Shown: piece by piece, positions 1-10,336 of the stretch | Layout: each line of letters begins with the position of its first letter | Numbering within the stretch: the first letter of the stretch is position 1 | Source of the DNA: Oxyruncus cristatus | Lineage: Eukaryota; Chordata; Aves; Passeriformes; Cotingidae | Direction: 5' to 3' | Length of the DNA: 64,000 nt | Assembly: GCA_013399855.1 (NCBI GenBank) | Contig: VXAY01000769.1 | Coordinates: 590,959-654,958 of the forward strand | Position numbers and translations under genes: made by a program | The notes under the pieces: model-generated | Databases searched by the model: none | Seen by the model: the letters and a program-made list of their open reading frames with translations, nothing else | Told to the model about the DNA's origin: nothing

Positions 1-49
1 GGTTTGAATCTATGAATTTTACTATGCTATCTTCCACATTGTTTCTCTA

Positions 50-613
50 TTGAAAATAACTTTTGCAATTTACCATGATCTTTCTTACCCAACTTACCTT
101 TTAATTTCATCTACTCAGTCATTTTGCTCTTGTTATTGGAAACAAAGACAAAAAGGCTTAGATCTGTCTTCAACTGCTGCATCCAAAAGTTGGCTTCACA
201 AGACTCCAAGAACTTGCTTGATGATCTCATCCCGATTTCTATATCAGAATAAGTCTCTCTCTTTACTTACAGAGGCACAACCGGTAGTTTATAACCTTCG
301 AATGACTGTGCATCTTCCTGATTACAATGGATTGCAACATCTGTTTCTGCACTGTGTACAACTAACTTCTTTACAATACATATCTTCAATTCATACTAGT
401 GTCGTGGTAGGCATTCTAGGGATGAACTACTCACAAGAATACTTTGGTTTACTAGTTTACTTCTTTTATTGTGACAGAATCATTCATGGCACGTATTGCT
501 CACACATAATGTTAAAAACAGCTTGCAGTAATCCAAGTCCAAAGAATTCTGATGACCTTTTTGCTTTACATTATTTTAACTGGTTTCCTATACGCTATGT
601 ACTTTTCTACTAA
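50..613 (+). other. 187-codon open reading frame of doubtful coding status
   Basis: This is the longest stop-free ATG frame in the window. I do not recognise the product. It is rich in Ser, Leu, Tyr, Phe and Cys, as expected from translating T-rich, G-poor DNA, which also lowers stop-codon frequency. No domain, signal peptide or repeated membrane pattern stands out. The minus strand has scattered short frames but no continuous reading. No Kozak context or flanking splice sites could be supported. It could be a chance ORF or the antisense of an old decayed insertion; a real gene is the least likely option. Confidence 0.15.
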
Positions 614-1623
614 TTACAATGCATTTGTAGTTTCAATTTTAATTGCTTGGTTATTTCACCTGTAACTCGAATATGAATCCTCCTTAATCAGCAGGAGACA
701 CTATGAATGCTGTTCATTCTATATATTTCTGAATGCTATATTTAGGTTGGTTTACATTCAGCAGGCCTTCATCCCACAATATTATAATTGTAGACCTTCA
801 TTAGCTCTTGGCCTAAAGTCATTGTATTCTTAGTTTTTTTTTTCAGTTCCTTATTTTTCACTTTTTAAAACACCTATGATTCTGTGATTCGATGAACTCC
901 TCATTTCAATTTTCCAGCCTCAGAAATTAAGTTTTCTATGTTCAGAATCATATGGCATTGAATTTTAGTTTATGTTTATGACTCAATGTATTTTTTTTCC
1001 ATAAATAAATGCTTCAGTATTTAAATACCCCTTTAGCACTAATCTCATGATTTGATCTGCATTTATATCACCATTGATGGTGGTATTTTTGTTCTTGTCT
1101 CCTTTTTACTTGACCCTGCCACAATATTATTATTGTGCGATACATTAAGTCTTTGATATGTCTCTTCTTCCTTAGTACTTTTTCCTAAACTGCGTGTATA
1201 GCAATAATCTAATTTAAATATTAGTATTCCACTCAATTATTGAATAAGATTTCCAGTTTTAATATTCAAAGAACTTTGTCATAATTTTAAACATGGAGGG
1301 AGTGGTCCATGGTCCAGTGAAAGGGAGAGCAGGGCTTTTCCTGGTGGAGTTAAAAGCTGAGGAGAGTTTTGCATATGAATAGTTTCCAAGGAGCAGGACT
1401 GACTGTAGATTTAAAATGCTAATTTCTATTCTAAGAAAGTGAACTGAGAACATAGGGCTGCATGTTTAGACTGGTAGTTGTGAAATGTCTGACAGTTTTT
1501 CAGAGAAAACTTTGCAACAAATTAAGTACTAGGTAGATATATACATCATTGGTATACTTTCTATGTACTTATATACTTTTGCATTCCTTTATATGCCCTT
1601 GGAACCATCTCACTTGCTTGTCA
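614..1623. other. Unique AT-rich sequence, no gene seen
   Basis: No repeat family, RNA gene or convincing exon was recognised. Only short chance frames are present. Confidence 0.5.
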
Positions 1624-2178
1624 CCATGTCACAACTCTTTCATCATCTTAGTGTCCTCCTCTAACAGTTCTACAACTGTCTTCTCCTGAGGACTCCAGGG
1701 CTGAATGCAAGACTCCAGTTGTGGTCTCACAAGGGCAGACTAGAAGCACAGAATCACCTCCCTCAGCCTGCTGGGCAATGCTCTCTTGATGCAGCCAATT
1801 ATGCATTTGGCTTTCTGGGCTGCAAACACACACTGTTGTCTAATGTCCAGCTTTTCATCCACCAGAACCCAAGTCCTTCTCTGCAGAACTGCTCTTAGTA
1901 AGTTCTTCTCCCAGTCTGTACTCATGTCTGGGATTGCCCTGACCCCAGTGCAGCACCTTGAACTTGCACTTGTTTAACATCCTGAGGTTTTCATGAGGCC
2001 ACTTCTCAAGTTTACCCGGGTCCCTCTGGATGGCATCCCTTCAGTCTGTTGTGTCAACTGCACTGCTCAGCTTGTGTCATCTGCAAACTCACTGAGAGTG
2101 CATTAGATCTCATTGTGTCATTGGTAAATATATTAAGGAGCACCACTCCCAAGACAGAGACCTGAGGGACACCACACC
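1624..2178 (-). mobile_element. CR1 non-LTR retrotransposon, 5'- and 3'-truncated copy
   Basis: Read on the minus strand, this matches the distal reverse-transcriptase part of avian CR1. Landmarks on the plus strand, in order, are the 'cacctccctcagcctgctgg' block near 1756, 'ggctttctgggctgcaaa' near 1808, the 'ccctctggatggcatccctt' block near 2022, and 'gagggacaccac' near 2163. The 3' UTR and tail are absent, so the copy was truncated at both ends or broken later. Frames are interrupted by many stops. It is an old dead copy. Confidence 0.9.
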
Positions 2179-2955
2179 TACTATAATACAGATTGCTAAC
2201 AACACACAGTTTTGTACATCTTCACCAAAATTAAAAGGAAAAAACCCTAGCAACACTGAAAGAAATTGCTCATTACAATTGCAAGGGTTAACTGTCTAAA
2301 TTGTATGCATTATTCTGGATTGCATTGTGCATATGCTTTGAAGTTGTTTTCAGGCATACTCTGCTTGCTTATTTACAGACACAGGGAATCAGAAATTACA
2401 GTAAACTAAAATTAAAGTTAAAATGTCTAGAATAGTATTAGATTCAATAGACCTTACAGATTACACTAAGAATGCATGCTTGACAGATCTTTAAACTCTT
2501 CTACTTTTTACTTCAGCCAGTCAAAATAAGCTTCAAACATGATTCTGATAATTTGCATTAAATGTTAAGTCAGATGTCTGGGTATTTTTTGTGGGGGTTT
2601 GTTTTTTTTTAATAGAGTGCTAAATTACATTTAATTTAACAAGAATGAAAACAGATTATAATGTGGTTCTCTGTGGTCAAAGCAAAGAGTTTATACATAA
2701 AACCTTTGAATCAGCAAAAGAGAAAGAAGAAAGAGTCTTTCAGAGAAGGCCGATAAGGTAGATTACTAGAGGAGAAACTGGAAGACTATTTACTTCATGA
2801 TTTTTAAGGTAAAATCAATTTCTAGACATTTATCCAATTAAGGTTTGTAGTCTCCTCAGACACTGTACTCCTACACAACAGATATAACTGTTAAAAATAG
2901 TATTGTAGTTCTTTATTTCTTTTAAAAACTGGCACAGAAAAAGACAGTTAAGGTC
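2179..2955. other. Unique AT-rich sequence, no gene seen
   Basis: No recognisable repeat or exon. A T/G-rich patch lies near 2585-2610. The last bases, 2949-2955, match 3722-3728 and may be the left target-site duplication of the following LTR. Confidence 0.5.
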
Positions 2956-3723
2956 TGTCTCAGTTTAATGAGACAGAAGTGTTTTGCTAAGGAGGATGAG
3001 TTATGAGGAAGACTAAAACTCCTCCTTCTGAGCAATTGTAAAACCAAAATTAAGAGGCTCCAACTGAGAAAGTGTGGAGAAAGGAAAAATAACAGCCCTT
3101 TATTAGAGGATATATATGTATTGGTAGAACTACAAAAGAACACAAAACAAACCCCCAACTAAACAATAACCTTCTACCCCAAAATCCCTTTCAATAAAAA
3201 GTAAACAGTTCAGTTTGCACTTTTTGGTGCAATTCTAACCACAGTCAGCAGGGGGCGGTGTTGGATCACTGGAGGTTGTCAATCTGGAGCCCCAGATGTC
3301 CTGGCGGAGCCAAAATGGAGACCTTTCCTCCCCCTCACCAGGAAGGGGAAAAGGAGAAAGAAGGGTTCTTCCCAAAGGGAACTCATGCTGTCTGTAGCTG
3401 GTCGTGTGACTTCCCCTTCCTTTGCAGATGTGCACAAAAACCGCTGCCGAAAACATTTCCCCAAGTCGAGTCTGTTTAGCCCATGACAGCAATTGATGAG
3501 TGATCTCACTGTTCCTATCTCTACCTGTAAGCTTTTTGTTGTATGTTCCCCCCGTCTTGAAGATGGAGGAGAGCAACAGGGTGGCTTGGTGGGCCCCGGC
3601 AGCCAGCCAAGTTCAACCTGTAACACCAGCTCAGTATAACATTGTTGAAGTAAAAAGGAGACTCTCATTTGTGATTTAATAATAGAAGTTCTGTAAAAGA
3701 GTTTTTCAGTAATCACATTTGTA
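2956..3723 (-). mobile_element. Solo LTR of an endogenous retrovirus (related to the 57-kb copy)
   Basis: The first ~470 bases are closely similar to 56777-57250 (same start 'tgtctc', same order of blocks), which defines the repeat. On the minus strand an AATAAA polyadenylation signal lies at about 3100, so this side is probably R-U5. From about 3440 onward the two copies are unrelated. Here 3440-3624 instead resembles another avian ERV LTR and ends in a possible terminus ('ctgtaaca', 3624). Two right ends are possible: 3624 (homology) or 3723 (a 7-base match, 'taaggtc', at 2949-2955 and 3722-3728, would fit a target-site duplication). Plus-strand position 3245-3257 holds a CTCF-like core. 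No retroviral gene is attached. Confidence 0.75.
3245..3257 (+). promoter_or_regulatory. CTCF-like motif inside LTR
   Basis: 'tcagcagggggcg' fits the core of the vertebrate CTCF consensus (CCASYAGRGGGCGC) apart from the first base. The same site recurs at the equivalent place in the related LTR at 57 kb. Binding is inferred, not shown. Confidence 0.4.
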
Positions 3724-3728
3724 AGGTC

Positions 3729-6290
3729 TCAGTGACTACCATGTCCTGCTTTTGGCATCTGACTAAAAAGAATACATAGAGAAATGCAAGAAAGATTCAG
3801 TAAGAGTTCAGAAACATGACCGTTGAAGGAAAGAAAGAGTTTGAAGGGACAAATAGGTCATATCATTATAAACATAATTGTCATCATTTGTGCCCCATTT
3901 TTCACTGAGACTAAGGGAAATAAATCTGTACACTTTGAAACAGTAGTTAGATGTTAGAGAAAAAAAAAGTTAATTTTGAAAAGTGTTTAATTGTTTGTCT
4001 ATTTGAGTTTTAGAATTTCTTCTACTGAATCTTCTTGAGATTCTATTTGCATAAGGTTTTCCGGAGGAAGACTTACTATTTGTGATCATTACCAGTACAT
4101 AAAAATCTGTCAAATTACTTTAAACTACTCTCAGACTTCTTTTATTACATACATGAAATACTGAGGATTGTGACAAAAACATTATAGATCTATAGTATAG
4201 TCCATAGTAGAAAAGAATAAGATCTCAGCAGTTATATAAGAATTTTTAATCTTTTAAGTCTCCATTTCACTGCCAAATGTTTACAGATTGTAAAAAGAAA
4301 AAAAAAATCAATTTCCAGCGAGCCTTTATTTTACAGTTGAAACAGAATATTTCTATATTTTAATATTCTACAGGGGCTAACAGTGGAAAATGAAGTGTCT
4401 GTTACAAAGTTTGTATTTTGTGGGTAACTTAATTAGACTTTGATTCCTGGAAGACTTGGGAAGGCTTCCTACAAAGATAAAATGTTGACTTTACCTCAAT
4501 AAATGCAGTTCCATATATTACATTCTACACTGAAATATATCCATAATTAGAATTCTAATGAGTGATTTTGTAAATTTATAGGATACATTACCATTTTATG
4601 GACATTTTAATTTACTACTTGAATTAGTAGTGCACATTAATGACATTAGGAAAAAAAATGGAAAAAAACGCTAACAATTATAAACACTAAATGCAATTGA
4701 GTAAGCATTTTTGTTAGCCCCAAAGCTATCCTGATAGTTTTATTGTCTTAATCAACTTAGTTGACTCATTTTACTGCTCTTTTGAGGTGGATGTTGTGGA
4801 CACATGCTGGGGTGCTACTTCACTTCTGCCAAATTAAAAATGATAATTCTCATGCGTGAAATAACTGCATGGACTAATGACCAAATCTCAGCATAATTTG
4901 AACTGAAGCCCCAGCAGGTGGCAAACAATTAACACATAGCATAATATAATATAGTCACAAGTTTTTTTTTTCTTTAACTTTTTTAAATAAAAATTGAAGG
5001 GAGGTAAATAAGGAAAGCAAACTCTCCTTTCCTTGAACAGTTCTAAACTCCTCTAAACTAAAATCAGAGGGGAAAACTGAAGAAATAAAAAAAAAAAATG
5101 TCATTGGAAAGTGTCTGACTTACAAAACTCTCACAGTTCTAGATACTGAGTATTTTTTCTTCTTATGAAAGTGCACACATGATTCTACTCCCACTGAAAA
5201 AAACCCATGAAGTTATAAACCCCAAAAGTTTCTTTAGTAGCAGAATAGTAAACCTTGAGAAACACTTTGTCATTTCCCAAAAATTAGAAATAGTTCTCAG
5301 CTAACTTGAGAACCAAATATGTAATAAGTAGGATACTATTTAAATGAGAAAAGAAAACCCAATCCCAAAACAAAACAAAAAAATCCCTCTCCCTGCAAAA
5401 CACTATGCAATTTTTCTTTATTTTTACACTACTTATTTATGTGACTCATAAACATGCTCTATGTAAGTGCTGAACTTGTGTCTCTCAGATAATCAGAGTG
5501 AAGTTTTTCTTGAAAATACAGGTTTTTTTGTAGATTGTGGTATGTTTTAGTGGCTTATTTCTTGTAGACACTCAAAGTTGGATAATATTGAAGGGTTTTT
5601 TTAATAAATAGCTAAATTATTTTAAAAATCAATAAGGTAGAATAAAAACTGGCTCAAATCAGTAAAATATTCAGTTTTTGAACTTGTAATCCCTTGAACA
5701 TTTATAACCTAAAAGTGAGATGGGGGTATTTTAAAAGCAATATCTTCTTTTGTTGCTGAGTATTATAATTTTAAGACAAGAATAATGTTGAAGATGAGAG
5801 TGTAATGAGAAACATTTTTAAACATAAAATTTTTCTACTCTGTTTGTGAAAGCTCCTAAATGTACTTGACATTTTTATTTTGGAGATTATCAGAGAAATG
5901 TTGGTTTTCAGGAGTAAGCAAAAGAAACCCAGGTTAAGACATATCAGTTGCAGTATTTGCTTGTATTTATCCAATGTTAAGGGGTAATTTGCAGCTATAG
6001 CTCTCATTTTAAAAGGCCTCTTTTGAAGAATGTCATGCTGGGAAAACAAGTAGAGAAACAAACTTCAAAAGAGTAGATGAGTATCCTCCCAAACACAAGG
6101 TACCTCTGATGATGAGGAGATTCTCTCCTTTCAGTCACAGTGTGAGGGGAAAACCTGAACAGAAACTTTGTGAAAGGTTTTTGATTGTGGAAATGTGGAA
6201 TTAGAACAACGTAAGCACGTTGTATTAGAATTTGGGTTTTTGTAACCCAATGCTTGTATTCTCTGGTTGTTCAGGGTTGTTCTTTTATTG
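3729..6290. other. Unique AT-rich sequence, no gene seen
   Basis: About 2.5 kb of AT-rich DNA with short A and T runs and only chance frames (longest 96 codons, 5771-6061 minus). No repeat family was recognised. Confidence 0.5.
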
Positions 6291-6415
6291 TTGTTGTTGC
6301 TGAGGGTTTTTCAAACTTCTGCAATACCTGTGGTAAACATAGGAACAGTCTTTGAGGTGCACAAATGTTTACAAAAAATTCTCAGTTCTCTCCCCCCACC
6401 CTCTTCTTTTATTTG
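6291..6415 (+). repeat. Copy 1 of a ~120-bp direct repeat (pair with 7946-8064)
   Basis: Both copies run in the same order: a 'ttgttgttg' start, 'gagggtttttt'-like block, 'cttctgcaatacct', 'aggtgcacaaatgtttacaaa', then 'ttctcccccc accc'-like pyrimidine run ending 'atttg'. Flanks outside the block do not match. The family is unknown. It could be LTR or SINE-like debris, or a local duplication. Confidence 0.7.
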
Positions 6416-7189
6416 TACTTTTGTCTGATCAGCTAAGCACAGATATCATACAATTGGGTGTAAAGAAAAAAACACACATTTCACTTGACAATGTAATTTT
6501 TTCTGTACTGTACATAGTGTTACTAATTTCACTGAAGATTTAGCTTAGTATTGTCACACCTCCAGCTTTACTTTCACCTTCACTTTTAATTTAGTGCCAA
6601 TGCATACAGAAAAATGTATTTTAGTGTATTCCTTTCTCCTTTCAAGAGGAGATATCTTTTGGTATTGCTGCATACTACTTTTTTTCCTGTTGAAAAGAAT
6701 TCCCTATGAAGAAACATCCACAAGGAAATATGCTATTCTCTACACCACCATCAGTTTCAGCTTATCTCCTGTAGTGACTCACTCTTTCAATTTTCTCAGA
6801 GCTCAAAGTCATTTTCTTCATGAAGCCTGAATTTTGCTATTGGCAAGGAGAGAAAGAGTGATGAAGAGGCAGGATAAAAATTATGTCTCCCATCTTTTTG
6901 CAAACCATTAACAGGGCAACATTTATTGCTTTTGCTTTGTGAGAAATTTTTGCGTATTGAGAAAGTATAGTTCTGATTTACTTGTAGTGTTGCACTTGGG
7001 GCTATACACAGATGCAACAATCCCCCCAAAGAAGCTTAATGATTATGCAACATGATGTAAAATCTACACCTATCCAAACTCATTAGCATAGATTTCCCTG
7101 AATTTTTGTTATATTCTTTCAATTATTTTTATTAAGATCTTTTACATGAAATCCACAGGAAAAAAAGAAAAGCTGCACTTTACAAGACA

Positions 7190-7700
7190 TTTCCGGTTAA
7201 CTTATTGTTGTAGATGTTCAACAGAAGTGTTCAGCAGCTTACATTTTCACATAAATGTAAGAATGAGAGCCTGAGGCAATCTGAATACAGGCTTTTCAAA
7301 CTTCAAAGGAGCAGTGAATGATTCTTGCCCTGCTTTTGCCATCCAGAATTGGCCTAAGCTTGGGGAGCAATTAAAATTAAATAGCCACTGAACTGCAGAA
7401 AGTCAAGATCGGCGGCTCTGGGCTTGAGCAGACTTTTATGAAGTCTCCTGACTAATTCATATCTTGGTGTCGGTAAAGCAAGGAAAGGAGTCAGAGTGAG
7501 AACCATTTATATGGAAAGAGGAGAGAGGGCAGCTGCATTAACCTTGAAAATCATGATCCAGATCTTTGTTTCAAATCAGCTGTTTATCAAGTCATGGTTG
7601 CCTCATTTGCATGAGGAACTCCCTGCAAAAACCATTAGCTACCAAAGATCTGAGCATCCTCTTCGGTCCTAATCTATTCTTCTGGAAATAACTATAAGGG
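7190..7700. promoter_or_regulatory. Candidate conserved non-coding element / enhancer
   Basis: This segment differs from its surroundings: balanced composition, almost no homopolymer runs, no repeat similarity and no open frame. It contains clustered developmental factor motifs: E-boxes 'cagctg' at 7530-7535 and 7577-7582, SOX-type 'ctttgtt' at 7564-7570 and a perfect octamer 'atttgcat' at 7605-7612. That texture is typical of vertebrate conserved enhancers in gene deserts. Conservation itself cannot be seen from one sequence, so the call is an inference. Confidence 0.3.
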
Positions 7701-7945
7701 CAGTTCAACATACAGATAACCAACTGTACCAGATCTGTGTGTATGCTAGTGGCAAAATCTTTATTTAAAAAATGGGCTATTATTTTTTTGCAACAGAACT
7801 TTTATTTATCTAGTTTCATAAGAGTCAGAAATAGTTTGAGATGGATATAACTAAAAGCGTAATAATGTTTAAGAACATAAACAGGACTACTGAAGTAAGA
7901 TTTATAGATTAAAATGTGTTTCCTGACACAGCATTTTATTTTGAA

Positions 7946-8064
7946 GTTGTTGTTGAGGGTTTTTTAAGCTTCTGCAATACCTTTGGTGCATACAGGAACG
8001 ATCTGTAAAGGTGCACAAATGTTTACAAATAATTTTCTGTTCTTTCCCCCCACCCTTTCATTTG
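7946..8064 (+). repeat. Copy 2 of the ~120-bp direct repeat
   Basis: Similar along its length to 6291-6415, in the same orientation and about 1.65 kb away, with scattered substitutions. The shared blocks include 'aggtgcacaaatgtttacaaa' and the C-run 'ccccccaccct'. Confidence 0.7.
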
Positions 8065-8068
8065 TGGA

Positions 8069-8821
8069 TACATCACAAACTTAGAAAATAGTAACAGGTT
8101 ATTTTGCTGGCATTGATTCATGCATCTCTTGTGCAGCAACAAACACCAGAACAGCATTTTCTGTAGAAGTTCAGAATACATTCAAAAAAATGATATATGT
8201 GTAAACCAGTAATCTGATAGGCATATAAGAACTCCAGTACATTTAGTTATCTTTGAAAAAAAGTGCATACTAATACTTCATATGTCCTTGGCACTTTGTA
8301 TGGTTTGGAATAGCCTAACATTTTGTCTGTTGTGTTAATGACAGAGCTCCAAAAAGACATGACTCTATGGTGGATGTGTTTTCCACCTACATCCACTCTT
8401 CAAAATTGCCCAATTAACACATAAAGTAGCATAGTTTGTGTTTAATAATCATTGAAAGTCCCATTTTCCTATTCAATCCATGCTAGGTGTTCTCATATAA
8501 AGCCCCTAATGTTGAATAACGTGTTTGTAAAAATGGTGTTACCTTTCTATTTTCCTCAAATATTTGCAGCGTAATACAGGCATTTATAGATTCCCCTTTG
8601 CTTTATGAAATGTGCCTGGCATTTCAGATGTGTTTTGCTTATTTTTGATTTTTTGATTTGCCTTTCTCTTTCCTGAGCACATAGGCTTGTCACTGAGTAG
8701 CTCTGTAATACAGTATTGCTATTGCTTGCATCGTTCTTTTTGTGCTGAGTTTAAAAGGCCTCTGGATAGAGGCTGCTAAAGCTTGTGCTGTCTGATATCT
8801 TCTGACCTGTCTGAACATTTA
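8069..8821. other. Unique AT-rich sequence, no gene seen
   Basis: No recognisable repeat, exon or RNA gene. Confidence 0.5.
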
Positions 8822-8880
8822 GATTTTTTTTTTTTTACCTTTTTAACTTTTTTATTTTTTTTTTTTTTTTTTTTTTTACT
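8822..8880 (+). repeat. Poly-T tract (poly-A on the minus strand)
   Basis: Two long T runs (about 14 and 23 bases) are separated by 'acctttttaacttttttat'. On the minus strand this is an interrupted poly(A), directly after the non-AT-rich segment 8881-9062. Confidence 0.85.
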
Positions 8881-9360
8881 TTTGGTTTTATATCTCTAAT
8901 ACACTGACACAAAGCAGGAAAAAACAATTCCAATATGACAGCAGAGGGCTTGAGAAGCGGTGATGCAGAGTTCATCGTGGAGGACTGCAGTCCTGGGATG
9001 ATAAGGGATAGGGAATGGACCCAGCACCGGAAACTCCACAACCTTAAACAACTCTCACACATGGTAGGCTAAAGAAATGCAAATCTGCTTTTAGCGGCAA
9101 CAGAAAACAAAGAAATACTGCATTCAAATTGTGAAGGTCACCATATATAAGAAATTTGAATGTAAGTTGGAGTTATAGAACAATGTGAAAAAAGTATAAA
9201 AGCATGTTTTCAAACACAGTGATGATCCAAGGTGGACTGTAGAGTGAGAAAGAAGCCATCAATCTGTATATCATACTCCTCACAGCAGGTCTTCAGGTGC
9301 TGAATAATCATCATAATATCAGAATGAAAACCCGAGCCTTAGGACCCAGAGAAGCAGGAG
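8881..9360 (-). pseudogene. Possible retrocopy ending in the poly(A) tract at 8822-8880
   Basis: Read on the minus strand, this stretch is more G+C-balanced than its surroundings and runs straight into a ~23-base A tract, as a reverse-transcribed mRNA or RNA gene would. A 75-codon frame (8835-9062 minus) ends in a poly-Lys stretch encoded by the A tract. No canonical AATAAA directly precedes the tract, no parent gene is recognised and no target-site duplication was found. An expanded microsatellite next to unique DNA is an equally simple reading. Confidence 0.2.
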
Positions 9361-9430
9361 AAGCATAAACATACCAGGAAAGTGCATATAAAAGAAGTGC
9401 CTGTATAATAATTTTAACTACTATACTAGT

Positions 9431-9451
9431 AGTTTCAGTAGTACTGAAACT
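9431..9451. repeat. Perfect 21-base palindrome
   Basis: Ten-base arms AGTTTCAGTA / TACTGAAACT around a single central G. The arms carry GAAAC/GTTTC, as in interferon-response-type elements. It could be a dimeric factor site or chance. Confidence 0.6.
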
Positions 9452-10282
9452 TCTTTCTACATGCACATATTCTTTCTCTTCATGTAATAATTAGATATAC
9501 ATTATTAATGATTTTTGGATTAGACCGCTAAGACTTCAATTATAATAACAGTAAATTTTTGATTTACATATAAGAGCGTTTCATTTTTACTAATAAACAA
9601 GATTTTTAGAATAACATACTGCACATTCACACTTCCAAAAGTGTAGTTGAAGACTGTTTCTTGTTATCCAAGACAGTGGCATCCCTCAAGAGAGACTGGA
9701 GAAGGTTATTTTGCTGCTGTTGCCATCTACCCTTAAGTATTCTTTCTGGAGATGGAAATATACTTAATTCTGTTTGCTAGTCAGTTATGTCAATTTTTTC
9801 TGTGACTTTTTTTCATAATTTTCTGTTGATTATACTGCTTATGGAAAGTTTTTCATATATTGTGGTTTCTGTTTGACAACAGTATTAATAACACATTTGT
9901 GTTCATGGACTGGAAGAGAGCATCTTAGTATTTTAGGATTTTGTTGTATATTTGGTGTGTTCTGGGTTTGCTTTTTTTTCCGTTTGGATGAGAACAGAGA
10001 TTCTGTGTCCATGCTTAGAGGCAATTATTCAGTTTGCTTCAGAGATATTTACATTAGAAGAGTCTCCTGCTGTAGTAATTTGGGCAAAGTTATGTCACAG
10101 AGATCCTCAAGGGAATGCTGTACATGCCATCAAAAGGACTTCTCGTCCATCTTTATTTTCTCCCTAGACTGAGCAATTGTCACTACAAGTTTTTACTTTC
10201 TTATGTATCTGCATTTAATCTTCAAGTTCTTTTTGTTGCTAGTCAGCCACATAAATGTCTGAATGGGTTTTTTTATCTTAGA
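9452..10282. other. Unique AT-rich sequence, no gene seen
   Basis: Chance frames only (99 codons at 9873-10172). No homology recognised. Confidence 0.5.
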
Positions 10283-10336
10283 GCATAGAGTTTGAATTTG
10301 TAGCATAGAGTCTGAATTTGTAGCATAGACCTTGTA
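10283..10336 (+). repeat. 20-bp tandem repeat, about 2.7 copies
   Basis: Units begin 'gcatagagtttgaatttgta' at 10283, 10303 and 10323. The second differs by one base and the third is degenerate and partial. Confidence 0.85.

Noticed and set aside
1259..1453. 64-codon minus frame in less AT-rich sequence
   Set aside because: Too short, with no recognisable motif or exon boundaries.
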